A DNA stretch of 41,894 nucleotides. Source: Armatimonadota bacterium. Its GTDB lineage: Bacteria; Sysuimicrobiota; Sysuimicrobiia; Sysuimicrobiales; Humicultoraceae. This document shows, one piece after another, positions 8,231-15,752 of the stretch (position 1 is the first letter of the stretch; each line of letters begins with the position of its first letter). Location: positions 1 through 41,894 of the forward strand of contig VGFA01000024.1 in assembly GCA_016869025.1 (NCBI GenBank), given 5' to 3'. Under the pieces are notes generated by a model, which made no database searches, was not told where the DNA came from, and saw only the letters and a program-made list of their open reading frames with translations. The translations under genes were made by a program, and so were the position numbers.

Positions 8231-8253
8231 ACCACACAGGCCTCAGGGAATCA

Positions 8254-9441
8254 CTACCTTACGCCGAAATACACCACGCGCCTGTCCGGCATGTTCACGA
8301 CAGGGTCATAGCCAGCGTATATCCCGGTCCATGATAGATTAGGAAAGTCATACAGGGGAGTCATGCTCACGCGGTAGTTACGCCCGAATTCCTCCTTCAG
8401 CTTGTCCAGCAAGTCGCCCACGCGGACGCCCCCAGGGGTGGCGAAATAGGGACTCGTCGTTTGAATCTCGTTGATTGGACTCCTTTCGTCCCTTGCGAAT
8501 GCGGAGACCCGGGGGCTCAGGCGGGAAGTGGGTCCAGGCACGTCCCAGGACCAGAAGACCCCGCTCGGCGTTGCCGCGCCGCTTCGCGTCCACCTCCCGG
8601 CACTCAGCACTGCCTGTTCAATCGTCATATCCAGAGCAATCATCCCAATGCTTGCCCCAGGGCGAATCAACGTGGGGGACATTGGACCGACGGGCCGGGC
8701 AGACGGAGGAACCGGTTGCGGAGCCGGTGGGGGTGTCTGCTGAGGACCAGGGGGCTGCGCGCCCGGGGAACTCCTTGGCGCCGGGATGGCCACGGCGGTC
8801 AATTGAGTCAAGAGCGTGCGCGCGAGATTCGACGCCACCGCGAAATTCACCAGGGTGGCCTCCCGCAGAGAGGATACGGCGACCCCAACCACCTCGCCCC
8901 GTCGGTTCAGGACTGGGCCGCCGCTGTTCCCTGGGTTAAGTGCCGCGTCGAGTTGGATGTAGCCTTGGGCCGGGCGCAGCGCGCTGACGATGCCTCGCGT
9001 CACGGTAGCCGTCTCCGATCCAAGGGCACTGGCCCTAGGATAGCCGATTACGATCACTTCCTGCCCTTGTTGAACGCTGTCAGAATCCCCGAGTGGTAGT
9101 ACTGGGAAGCCACTTCCATCAACCTTTAGCACAGCGACGTCAAAAAGCGCACTGTATCTAACGATGATGGCAGAGAGAGCTCTTCCATCAGCGATCTGAA
9201 CGGCTATGCGGCCAGCGTCCTCGATGACATGTCGGTTGGTGATGATGTACCCAGTGGGGTCGACGAAGAAGCCGCTCCCAGAGAACCTTCCCCGGTCTGT
9301 TTCGACCATGATGAAGACTACGGCCGGTCTGGCACGAGTGACGATCTCCTCATACTGTGCTCGGAGTTCGGGCAGGGGCAGAACGAGAAGCAACCCGACG
9401 ATGAACAGTGCGGCAGCCACGAATACGGCGCGCCATCTCAT
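8254..9441 (-). CDS. HtrA-like S1C serine protease with C-terminal domain other than PDZ
   Basis: 395 residues from the ATG at 9441, with a G-rich site just upstream. Residues 1-27 (MRWRAVFVAAALFIVGLLLVL) are a signal peptide or membrane anchor. The trypsin-like protease domain has the triad His71 (TNRHV), Asp101 (LFDVAVLKV) and Ser173 (NPGNSGGP), typical of HtrA/DegP. A proline-rich linker (about 225-260) leads to a C-terminal domain starting GASIGMIALDMTIEQAVLSAG instead of the usual PDZ. It should act outside the cytoplasmic membrane in envelope quality control or as a regulated protease. Transcribed alone. Confidence 0.85.
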   Translation of the reverse strand: MRWRAVFVAAALFIVGLLLVLPLPELRAQYEEIVTRARPAVVFIMVETDRGRFSGSGFFVDPTGYIITNRHVIEDAGRIAVQIADGRALSAIIVRYSALFDVAVLKVDGSGFPVLPLGDSDSVQQGQEVIVIGYPRASALGSETATVTRGIVSALRPAQGYIQLDAALNPGNSGGPVLNRRGEVVGVAVSSLREATLVNFAVASNLARTLLTQLTAVAIPAPRSSPGAQPPGPQQTPPPAPQPVPPSARPVGPMSPTLIRPGASIGMIALDMTIEQAVLSAGRWTRSGAATPSGVFWSWDVPGPTSRLSPRVSAFARDERSPINEIQTTSPYFATPGGVRVGDLLDKLKEEFGRNYRVSMTPLYDFPNLSWTGIYAGYDPVVNMPDRRVVYFGVR

Positions 9442-9488
9442 TTCTTCACCCCCCGCAAAGGCGGTTCGATTCACGCGGGTTCAGCTGT

Positions 9489-9494
9489 TGTCAA
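9489..9494 (-). promoter_or_regulatory. Candidate -35 box of the HtrA-like gene
   Basis: A perfect TTGACA on the minus strand, 48 nt before the chosen start. The -10 at 17-bp spacing is poor, so the call is weak. Confidence 0.3.
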
Positions 9495-9669
9495 CTATCT
9501 GAGGGCCTGAATTCGCGCCGTCGAGGGTGTGCTCCTGCTGTCGCAGGCCTCGGGGTCTCCCCAAACGTATCCCAGAGGCCGCGGAAGACAGGATCAGGAG
9601 CCATCTGTCGCGAACGGGGCTCCCCGCACGCACTCCTGACTCAAGTAGGTGCCGGAGGAAGTGGTGACG

Positions 9670-10191
9670 ATGGAATCAACCGCAGTACCAGCATTGATCC
9701 TGAAGCGCAGGAGCATACGGGCCTACACCGGCGCTCCTGTGGCCGAGGACAAGGTCCGGGCCCTGCTCCAGGCCGCCATGGCCGCGCCGTCGGCCAACGA
9801 TGTCCGCCCGTGGGCGTTCATCGTGGTCCGCGACCAGGCACGGCGCCGCGCGCTGGCACAGACCCACCGGTGGGCTCACATGTGCGCCAGCGCACCCGTG
9901 GTCATCGCGGTGGTCGGCGATCCCACCGCGTCCGACCATTGGGTCGAGGACTGCAGCGCGGCCACCGAGAACCTGCTGCTGGCCGCGGCCGGGCTCGACC
10001 TGGGGGCAGTGTGGGTGGCCGTCTACCCCCGCGAGCAGCGCGAAGCGTATGTGCGCAAGGAACTGGGCATTCCAGACCGACTGCGGGTGCTGTGCCTGGT
10101 GCCGGTCGGCCACCCGGCTGAAACAAAGCCGCCTCGCACCCGGTACGAGGAGGGCAAGGTGCACCACGAGTCTTTCGGGAATCGGCCGTGA
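9670..10191 (+). CDS. Nitroreductase-family flavoprotein
   Basis: 173 residues. KRRSIRAYTGAPV near the N-terminus, MAAPSANDVRPWAFIVVRD and the glycine-rich GLDLGAVWVAVYP are the FMN-binding landmarks of the nitroreductase fold. The C-terminal PVGHPAETKPPRTRYEEGKVHH is the usual end of the short family members. It is predicted to be a cytosolic NAD(P)H-dependent FMN oxidoreductase with unknown substrate. GGAGG at 9654-9658 serves either the ATG at 9670 (11-nt spacing) or the in-frame GTG at 9664 (5 nt). It stands alone between a divergent protease gene and a convergent ATPase gene. Confidence 0.88.
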   Translation: MESTAVPALILKRRSIRAYTGAPVAEDKVRALLQAAMAAPSANDVRPWAFIVVRDQARRRALAQTHRWAHMCASAPVVIAVVGDPTASDHWVEDCSAATENLLLAAAGLDLGAVWVAVYPREQREAYVRKELGIPDRLRVLCLVPVGHPAETKPPRTRYEEGKVHHESFGNRP

Positions 10192-10211
10192 CCCTGGCCT
10201 GAACCCCTGCC

Positions 10212-11615
10212 TCAGTAGAGGTCCGCGACCGTGTAGAGCCCTACGCCCATCTCTTGGGCCTTCCTCAGGGCTGGCCGGCTGAACTGCCGCCGCGCATATA
10301 GGGCCAGGCCTCGGGGTGCATACCCGGTTCGCGTCTGGAAGTAGGCGGCCTTGCGCTGCAGCTCATCGACCTCCCGAGGATGCACGGCACCAGCAGACCA
10401 GGTGCATTCAGCCAGATAGGCCTCCTTCGTCGAGTGACGCACGGCGGCGACGTCAATCTCCGCTTTGCCATCCCACCAGGAGCCCACAGCGTCCGGCTCG
10501 AACGGCAGGCGCCCAGCGCGTGAAAGCAGCCAGGTGTGAGCGCGCGCGCACTCCTCGAACACGGGCACCATGGTCTCCGGCAGTCCGGGGCGGATCCGCT
10601 GCGACCACACCTCCTGGGCACGCCCCTGTTCAAGTGCGCTACGGCTGGGCGCAGCAGATCGAAACCAGAATCGAAGGAACGGGTCACTGATACGGTACAG
10701 GGCATCCCGTGTCCGCTGCGGGTTTCGTACGGTAGCCGGCACAGCGCGCTCGACTATTCCCAAGCCCGAAAGCCGGTTCAGGTACGGCTGAGCGCTCGCC
10801 CGCCCTTCGGGGCCGAAGATGGCCCGCGCAACATCTTGATGGCGCGTCGCACCGGAGGCCAGGGCGGACAACGCAGCGTAGTAGCGACTCGTCTCGCGGA
10901 GTTCGGCCTGTAGCAGGAAGTACACTTCCTCGTACAGCATGGAACCGCGCGACAGGACCCGCTCGACAACATTGGCTGCAAGCGGCTTGCTGGGGTCGAA
11001 CTGCTCAAGATACGCTGGCATGCCGCCGAGGATGCCATAGGCGGTCAATTGATCTTCCCTAGAGTACTTGGGAAAGAACAGGGCAGCGTCACGATAACCG
11101 AGCGGCGCTACCCTCCACTGCCCCGTGCGGCGACCATAGAGCGGACTGCGTTGGCCGAGCACCTCACTTTCCATTACACTCACGTGGGAGCCACACAGGA
11201 CCAGCATTAGCTTCGTCCGGCGCAGTTCCGCGTCCCAGAGGTTCTGCAGTTGGGAAGCCACAGCCGGTTCGGCCCGCAAGAGGTACGGGAACTCATCTAG
11301 TACCACAACAAACCTCCGGTCACGCGCGAGCCGGCCGAACACTCTAAACGCTGATGGCCAGTCCTGCAGGACCGTGCCTGACGGCAGAGGGCTTTCCGAC
11401 AGGTCGGCCAGGTGGGTGGAGAAATCCCGTAGGAGCCGCTCGGATGTTGTCTGGCTGGCTACGAAGAACAGGTGTGGAAGCGAGGCACAGAAGTGCCGCA
11501 ACAACTCGGTCTTGCCCACTCGGCGGCGGCCATAGAGGATCACCAGCTCGGCACGATCCGACTCGGCCTGGCTGTGGAGATACTTCAGCTCCTGCTGACG
11601 GTCTACGAAGGGCAT
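10212..11615 (-). CDS. Archaeal-type AAA ATPase with DUF234-like C-terminus
   Basis: 467 residues. Walker A GRRRVGKT (29-36), Walker B RFVVVLDEFPYLL, and the conserved VLCGSHVSVME and LGGMPAYLEQF segments identify the prokaryotic ATPase family linked to DUF234. A winged-helix region follows (ARAIFGPEGRASAQPYLNRLSGLGIVERAVP). The C-terminal nuclease-like part has AEIDVAAV and YLAECTW, where related proteins have Glu-x-Lys; here Lys is Thr. The biological role of this family is unclear; defence or toxin-like functions have been suggested. The promoter carries a strong palindrome (separate entry), suggesting tight control. ATG start with AGGA 7 nt upstream. Confidence 0.85.
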   Translation of the reverse strand: MPFVDRQQELKYLHSQAESDRAELVILYGRRRVGKTELLRHFCASLPHLFFVASQTTSERLLRDFSTHLADLSESPLPSGTVLQDWPSAFRVFGRLARDRRFVVVLDEFPYLLRAEPAVASQLQNLWDAELRRTKLMLVLCGSHVSVMESEVLGQRSPLYGRRTGQWRVAPLGYRDAALFFPKYSREDQLTAYGILGGMPAYLEQFDPSKPLAANVVERVLSRGSMLYEEVYFLLQAELRETSRYYAALSALASGATRHQDVARAIFGPEGRASAQPYLNRLSGLGIVERAVPATVRNPQRTRDALYRISDPFLRFWFRSAAPSRSALEQGRAQEVWSQRIRPGLPETMVPVFEECARAHTWLLSRAGRLPFEPDAVGSWWDGKAEIDVAAVRHSTKEAYLAECTWSAGAVHPREVDELQRKAAYFQTRTGYAPRGLALYARRQFSRPALRKAQEMGVGLYTVADLY

Positions 11616-11616
11616 G

Positions 11617-11653
11617 GTGTAATCCTGGTTAGTGTAATCTTGATTACACTATA
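11617..11653 (-). promoter_or_regulatory. Operator and extended -10 promoter of the ATPase gene
   Basis: GTGTAATCTTGATTACAC (11632-11649) is a palindrome with perfect 8-bp arms and a 2-bp centre. A third copy of the half-site, GTGTAATC, lies at 11617-11624, exactly 15 bp from the first. On the minus strand an extended -10 (TGA-TATAGT, box at plus 11648-11653) overlaps the edge of the palindrome, so a bound protein would block RNA polymerase. Confidence 0.65.
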
Positions 11654-11682
11654 TCACTTGACAGATCCAACGAGGACTGTCA

Positions 11683-11710
11683 GGGGGAGCCACGCCGCCG
11701 CGACTCCCCC
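11683..11710 (-). terminator. Hairpin after the Fe-S operon, possible terminator
   Basis: GGGGGAG (11683-11689) and CTCCCCC (11704-11710) form a 7-bp GC stem with a 14-nt loop, about 85 nt after the stop of the last gene of the minus-strand operon. No T-run follows. Confidence 0.35.
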
Positions 11711-11764
11711 GTCCCGCTGGAAGAGCACTTCGTCCTGTGGTGGATCCCTGCGCTGCTCAGTGCC

Positions 11765-11826
11765 CGCTCTACGCTACCTAGCGAGCGCTCTGCGCTACGT
11801 ATCGCCCGCTCCGCGCTTCTTCAGCC
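11765..11826. repeat. Three imperfect 21-nt tandem repeats across a gene end
   Basis: Units start at 11765, 11786 and 11807, each beginning CGCTC and containing CGCTAC or CGCTTC; a weaker unit may precede at about 11744. The third unit encodes the last residues of the gene ending at 11795; the others lie beyond its stop codon. Confidence 0.6.
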
Positions 11827-12145
11827 AATCGCGCAGGTCGTCGACCTCCATCCTGTTGGCGTGCATGACGTCCTTGAGCCGCTTACTTGGCGGCGTGTCC
11901 GCGGGAAGCTTCATCGCGGCGAAGATCTCGGCTGGAGGGATGCCAAAGGCCTTCGAGACGTCCTCAAAGGTCATCCATCCCTTGACCGTGTCCACGTCGC
12001 TCACGTCTACTGTGATTTGCTCGCCCGAGGCGGTAACCCGGTGGCTGGTGTTCCAGACGCCCGCGGCCTTGGAGACGTAGATCACCCCCAGGAACAGCAC
12101 AACTGCCAGAAGGCCGTACGCGAACGGGTTCAGACGCATCGTCAT
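11795..12145 (-). CDS. Small single-pass membrane protein of the Fe-S operon
   Basis: 116 residues. One N-terminal membrane helix (NPFAYGLLAVVLFLGVIYVSKAAG) is followed by a small soluble domain containing VDTVKGWMTFEDVSKAFGIPPAEIFAAMKLPADTPPSKRLKDV. That pattern recalls short helical modules found next to, or fused with, 4Fe-4S membrane proteins. No cysteines, so it does not carry a cluster itself. The gene starts 13 nt after the polyferredoxin stop with GGAG upstream, so it is co-translated and probably a partner subunit. An in-frame ATG at 12139 is an equally possible start. Confidence 0.7.
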   Translation of the reverse strand: MTMRLNPFAYGLLAVVLFLGVIYVSKAAGVWNTSHRVTASGEQITVDVSDVDTVKGWMTFEDVSKAFGIPPAEIFAAMKLPADTPPSKRLKDVMHANRMEVDDLRDWLKKRGAGDT

Positions 12146-12158
12146 CTCGCTCCTCTCC

Positions 12159-13070
12159 TCATCGTTCCGCCGAGACCAACGGCTTCGACCACGGCCAGCG
12201 CAGGGTGAGGTCCAGCGCGCCGGTGCGCGGGCAGACATCCACGCACTTCAGGCAGTCGTTGCAGTCCACGGCCGTGATCCGACTCGCCGTGGCGACGGGC
12301 AGGTTCATCGGGCACGCGACACTGCAGATGGCGCAATCCTTGCAGTATGTGCTTGTGCGCTCGATCTTGACCGACGCCAGTTTGCCTACCAGCCCCACGA
12401 TCGGGGAGAGCGGACATAGGTACTTGCACCAGGGCCGCTCCGTGAAGAACGAGAGCACGACGGTCGCGATCAGGATCACCAGACCGGGCCCGAGCGTCGC
12501 CTCGGTGATGTTCAGGGCCGTGATGTACGGATCGTACGGCCGGAACACCATACGCGCGGCCAGGATCGTGCCGTATAGGAAGTAGGCGAGCATCAGGTAC
12601 TTGCCCCACCTCAGGTACCGGTCCACGACTTCCAGGCCCCTTGTGCGCGCCTTGAGGGTCTTTGCGAGCCGTGCCACCGCCCGGAACCGGCGTTCGAGGA
12701 ACCGCGTGATGCCGGTCAGCGCCTCCTGGAACGTCCCAAATGGGCAGATCCAGCCGCAGAAGGACGACTTGAGGGCCAGCGACCCGAGCAGCACGCCGCC
12801 CAGCACAATCAGACTGGACGAGGTGGCGTGGTGGATGTACTTGCCGGTCGTGATCCAATGGTAGAGCGTTTCGATTCCGCCGAAAGGACAGTACGCCTCG
12901 GGTGACGGCGGGGAGTTGACGACGCTTTCCGGCACCAGCGCGTGCCTGACCGCCATCACAACGACCGTTGCCAGGAATCCCGCCTGTACAAGGTACCGGA
13001 AGTTCTGAACGTTCCACAAAGCAGCGAGGCCCTTGGGTCTTCGCCTGATCGCTCCGAGCTGCACTCCCAT
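12159..13070 (-). CDS. NapH/NosR-type membrane polyferredoxin
   Basis: 303 residues. Four or five membrane helices carry two cytoplasmic cysteine pairs, CGWICPFG and CKYLCPLSP, the signature of the NapH/NosR/CcoG group. They are followed by two ferredoxin motifs, CKDCAICSVACPMN and CNDCLKCVDVCPRTG, which should bind two 4Fe-4S clusters near the C-terminus. It is expected to pass electrons between the quinone pool or cytoplasmic donors and an extracytoplasmic acceptor. No nitrate or nitrous-oxide reductase genes are nearby, so the acceptor is unknown. The ATG at 13070 has AAGGAG 7 nt upstream; the ATG at 13076 is too close to that site. Confidence 0.85.
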   Translation of the reverse strand: MGVQLGAIRRRPKGLAALWNVQNFRYLVQAGFLATVVVMAVRHALVPESVVNSPPSPEAYCPFGGIETLYHWITTGKYIHHATSSSLIVLGGVLLGSLALKSSFCGWICPFGTFQEALTGITRFLERRFRAVARLAKTLKARTRGLEVVDRYLRWGKYLMLAYFLYGTILAARMVFRPYDPYITALNITEATLGPGLVILIATVVLSFFTERPWCKYLCPLSPIVGLVGKLASVKIERTSTYCKDCAICSVACPMNLPVATASRITAVDCNDCLKCVDVCPRTGALDLTLRWPWSKPLVSAER

Positions 13071-13119
13071 CTCCATGCTCCTTTCGTATCAGGATGGCCG
13101 CCTGCCACCCGTGCGGCTG

Positions 13120-13623
13120 CTAGTCGCAGTGCTCCCGTACGCCGTTCTGGCGGCGCCTGGCCGCATCACGCATCTCGGTGAAGGCCGCGACTATGTCCGC
13201 TTCCTTGACGGTCTTGAGGAACTTCTCGTACAGCGCCACCCGCTCGTTCTCCAGTTGACCCGCGATGCGGCAGGCGTCCTTGAACGATGCCGGCGCGGCT
13301 ACCTTTGCCGGGTCCGGCATCGCCGGTATGGGCACCCCGTACTTTGCGAACAGGGGCTTGAGGTTTTCATCAACCCGCTCCGGGCCGGAGCGAATCCAGC
13401 TCACGAACGGCCGGCCCTCGCCGAACTTCTTGACCACGGCCTGGTAGAGAGCCAGCGCCTTGAGCTCTGACGTCGTGGCGTCAATCAATGCCTGCCTCGC
13501 CACCGGGCTGATGGGCGCAGCGGCGGCAACCGCGATTGCCGCCGTCGCTGCGATCAGGACCAGGACAAAGACGAGCCCTCCGAACCGCTGCTGCCATCGG
13601 GTCCTTGCGCGAATCGTGCTCAC
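13120..13623 (-). CDS. DUF2202-type ferritin-like secreted protein
   Basis: 167 residues. A signal peptide or anchor (RFGGLVFVLVLIAATAAIAVAAAA) is followed by a helical domain with ALIDATTSELKALALYQAVVKKFGEGRPF and ACRIAGQLENERVALYEKFLKTV. The Glu residues in repeated helices and the overall pattern match the DUF2202 ferritin-like family. It may bind metal outside the membrane; the ligands are not certain from one sequence. The GTG at 13623 has GGAGG at 7 nt; the GTG at 13629 is only 1 nt from it. Between a secreted Gly-rich protein and the polyferredoxin, it is probably part of one redox or metal-stress module. Confidence 0.75.
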   Translation of the reverse strand: MSTIRARTRWQQRFGGLVFVLVLIAATAAIAVAAAAPISPVARQALIDATTSELKALALYQAVVKKFGEGRPFVSWIRSGPERVDENLKPLFAKYGVPIPAMPDPAKVAAPASFKDACRIAGQLENERVALYEKFLKTVKEADIVAAFTEMRDAARRRQNGVREHCD

Positions 13624-13717
13624 GATCACACCTCCTCATCATCTCGCCGGGTCTTGCCACAGGCGATGCCCCGGCGGGGCAGAGGCGGCCCGCCCCGCCG
13701 GGTGGTGCAGCTCGGGA

Positions 13718-14284
13718 CTAGCGCCCCGGGCCGAACCGGTGCATCCTGCCGCCCCGCATCTGACCGGGCCGCTGTTGACCTGCGCCCGCCCACCGACCTG
13801 CGCCGGGTCTGGCGCCGAAGCCGGGCTGCATCCCAGGGCCAGGGCCCATCGCGGTCCCGGTACCGGGCCTGCCGGCCGCCCCGAAGCGGGGTCCGGCCTG
13901 CAGCAGCGCATCTGCCTGGGCCTTCGTGATCTTGCCCGAGGCCAGTGCCTGGTTGATCGCGTACTTGCGGGCGTTGACCATGGCCGTCTGCACTGTCTGC
14001 AGCGGCACACCCTTGGCCCCTGCAAGGTATGCCAGGGTCTTGCCTGCCGCGCGCTCCTTCTCGAACTCGGCCGGGGTCATCTTGAGGACCCTGGCCGCGG
14101 CCGCTTGAGTCGCCGTCTCAATGGCCTTGTGGACGTCCGCGGGAATCGTCGCCGCCACACCGGCACCAGGGCCGCGCCCCGCACCTGGACCGGGTGCCCA
14201 CCTGGGCCCGGCGGCCATGGCAGGGGCAACCGACACGACCAGCAGCGCCAGGAGAACTCCGGCGGCTGTCAACATCGTTCTCAT
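13718..14284 (-). CDS. Secreted Ala/Gly/Pro-rich protein with DUF2680-like core
   Basis: 188 residues. A clear signal peptide (MRTMLTAAGVLLALLVVSVAPAMA) precedes a Gly/Pro-rich stretch. A helical core (about 60-130) contains GKTLAYLAGAKGVPLQTVQTA and ALASGKITKAQADALLQ, resembling the repeat-like core of DUF2680-type exported proteins. The tail is low complexity, rich in Gly, Pro, Arg and Met (GQMRGGRMHRFGPGR). The His and Met at the end could bind metal, but that is a guess. GGAGG lies 8 nt before the ATG. First gene of the minus-strand operon, directly under the 11-bp repeat array. Confidence 0.75.
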   Translation of the reverse strand: MRTMLTAAGVLLALLVVSVAPAMAAGPRWAPGPGAGRGPGAGVAATIPADVHKAIETATQAAAARVLKMTPAEFEKERAAGKTLAYLAGAKGVPLQTVQTAMVNARKYAINQALASGKITKAQADALLQAGPRFGAAGRPGTGTAMGPGPGMQPGFGARPGAGRWAGAGQQRPGQMRGGRMHRFGPGR

Positions 14285-14308
14285 CGCTCTTCCCTCCTCG
14301 TTGCCCGT

Positions 14309-14333
14309 GCCGGACCATGCACTCGGGTCCGGC
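14309..14333 (-). promoter_or_regulatory. Leader hairpin in the 5' UTR of the Fe-S operon
   Basis: GCCGGACC (14309-14316) and GGTCCGGC (14326-14333) form a perfect 8-bp stem with a 9-nt loop, between the predicted -10 and the ribosome site of the gene starting at 14284. It could stabilise the message or act as a control element. Confidence 0.45.
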
Positions 14334-14353
14334 GGGCGTATCGTTCGAGGAGA

Positions 14354-14407
14354 AGAGTAGTCCCGGTTGATGAGGGGAGCGTAAGGCGAATGTGAAGATT
14401 GTGTGAG
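14354..14407 (-). promoter_or_regulatory. OmpR/PhoB-type direct-repeat site and -10 of the Fe-S operon
   Basis: On the plus strand the hexamers GATGAG, CGTAAG, TGTGAA and TGTGAG start at 14369, 14380, 14391 and 14402, an exact 11-bp period. Tandem direct repeats at about one helical turn are the usual target of OmpR/PhoB-family response regulators. A -10-like TACTCT (minus strand, plus 14354-14359) lies 9 bp inside the array, so the repeats cover the -35 region, a position typical of activators. Confidence 0.55.
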
Positions 14408-14475
14408 GAGTTCAGGCCTCGCAGGCCCGGAACTCGCGCACGTTCTCTGGCCGGGGTTGCCGGGGATCGCTACGC

Positions 14476-14997
14476 CTAATCCACGAGGCCGATGATCTTG
14501 ACCAGAACCCGCTTGCGGCGCTGCCCATCGAACTCGGCGTAGAACACCTCCTGCCAGGGTCCCAGGTCCAGGTCTCCGCCGGTTATCGGAACGATCACCT
14601 GATGGTGCAGCAGGAGGCTCTTGAGGTGGGCGTCGGCGTTGTCTTCCCCGGTTCGGTGATGCAGGTAATCCGACCGGAAGGGCGCCAGGTGGTCGAGCAG
14701 CCCCATCATGTCCTGCATGATCCCGGCCTCATGGTCGTTCACGTACACAGCGGCGGTGATGTGCATCGCGCTGACCAGGGCGAACCCCTCGCTCACGCCG
14801 CTGTCCTTGACGGCCTTGCGCAATCGGTCGGTCAGGCGGACGATCGCCCGGCTCTCCCTGGTCTGAAGCCACAGGTAGAGCGTGTGGCTGCGAAACGAAG
14901 CGCCCTCGTGCTGCGCGGTCTCCTCCTGCTTCAGGCTCTCGCGCAGAGACGCGTCTATCTCGACGGTGCGTCCGCCGCTGGTGATGCGCTGGGCCAT
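14476..14997 (-). CDS. yjbQ: YjbQ/UPF0047 family protein
   Basis: 173 residues. The family signature is clear: GFALVSAMHITAAVYVNDHEAG, a DYLHH histidine motif, NADAHLKSLLLHHQVIVPITGG and DLGPWQEVFYAEFDGQRRKRVLVKIIG. Members have been reported to complement thiamine-phosphate synthase weakly, hence the label secondary thiamine-phosphate synthase, but the true role is unknown. The usual HTTAA motif is HITAA here. Cytosolic. ATG at 14997 with GGAGG 10 nt upstream. Apparently a single-gene unit between the Fe-S operon and the GntR gene. Confidence 0.9.
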   Translation of the reverse strand: MAQRITSGGRTVEIDASLRESLKQEETAQHEGASFRSHTLYLWLQTRESRAIVRLTDRLRKAVKDSGVSEGFALVSAMHITAAVYVNDHEAGIMQDMMGLLDHLAPFRSDYLHHRTGEDNADAHLKSLLLHHQVIVPITGGDLDLGPWQEVFYAEFDGQRRKRVLVKIIGLVD

Positions 14998-15065
14998 GAT
15001 GCGCTCGCCTCCCGGTAGGTCTTCGTTGAGTACTTCGGCAGACGGGGCGGCGACCCTGGGGGCAA

Positions 15066-15752
15066 CTAGCGCGGGGTGTTAGCCAGGTGCGCCATGAGCG
15101 CCATCCCGGCCTGCTGTACGTGGCGGCGCATCGCGGCCTCGGCGGCGGCAGGGTCGTGGTTCTTCACCGCCCGCACGATGGCCTCGTGCTCCCGCAGCGA
15201 CACGGGGAGTCGGCCGGGGAGCTGCGCGGACGTGCTTATCAGGAGCCGTATCTGCCCGTTGAACGCTTCGGCTACCCTGGACAGCCGCCTGTTGCCCGAC
15301 GCCTCGCGCAGGCACCGGTGGAACGCGAGGTCGAGATCGCCGTAGCCCTCCACGTTCCCCTCCCGAACGCACACGCGCTGTCGCGTCAGCAGACGCTCCA
15401 GTTGCGCGCGCAGGCGCTCATCCCCTCGCCGCGCGGCGAGCGATGCGGCCAGCCCCTCGACGATCTCGCGCAGGGCATAGAGCTCCTCGATGTCGTGCGG
15501 TGTGATGGTCGGAATGCGGTATCCCCGGTGCGGAACGGCCACCACGAGGCCCTCGCGATCGAGGGCCGCCAGCGCCTCCTTGATCGGGGTGGGCGACAGG
15601 CCCATGTCCTCGGCCAGCACGCGCACGACGAGCCTGGCCCCGGCAGGCAGACGCCGGTTCAGTATGGCCGAGCGGAGCGCCCGGTAGGCCTCGCGCGAGA
15701 GTGTGGTCCGCGACAGGGCCGCACGGCCGACACGCAGATGGGTTGCCCGCAT
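15066..15752 (-). CDS. GntR/FadR (FCD) transcriptional regulator of the sugar operon
   Basis: 228 residues. An N-terminal GntR winged helix (SREAYRALRSAILNRRLPAGARLVVRVLAEDMGLSPTPIKEALAALDREGLV) precedes an all-helical FCD domain with the Asp/His metal-site pattern (DLDLAFHRCL and HEAIV). It should bind a carboxylate-type ligand and control the divergent operon from 15811/15892, and probably itself. The ATG at 15752 is the only start that keeps the whole helix-turn-helix. It lies 6 nt after a TATACT -10 box, so the message should be leaderless. Confidence 0.9.
   Translation of the reverse strand: MRATHLRVGRAALSRTTLSREAYRALRSAILNRRLPAGARLVVRVLAEDMGLSPTPIKEALAALDREGLVVAVPHRGYRIPTITPHDIEELYALREIVEGLAASLAARRGDERLRAQLERLLTRQRVCVREGNVEGYGDLDLAFHRCLREASGNRRLSRVAEAFNGQIRLLISTSAQLPGRLPVSLREHEAIVRAVKNHDPAAAEAAMRRHVQQAGMALMAHLANTPR

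Noticed and set aside
8102-8253. A small plus-strand gene between the serine hydrolase and the protease
   Set aside because: The candidate has no ribosome site, no motif and overlaps the 3' end of the protease gene.
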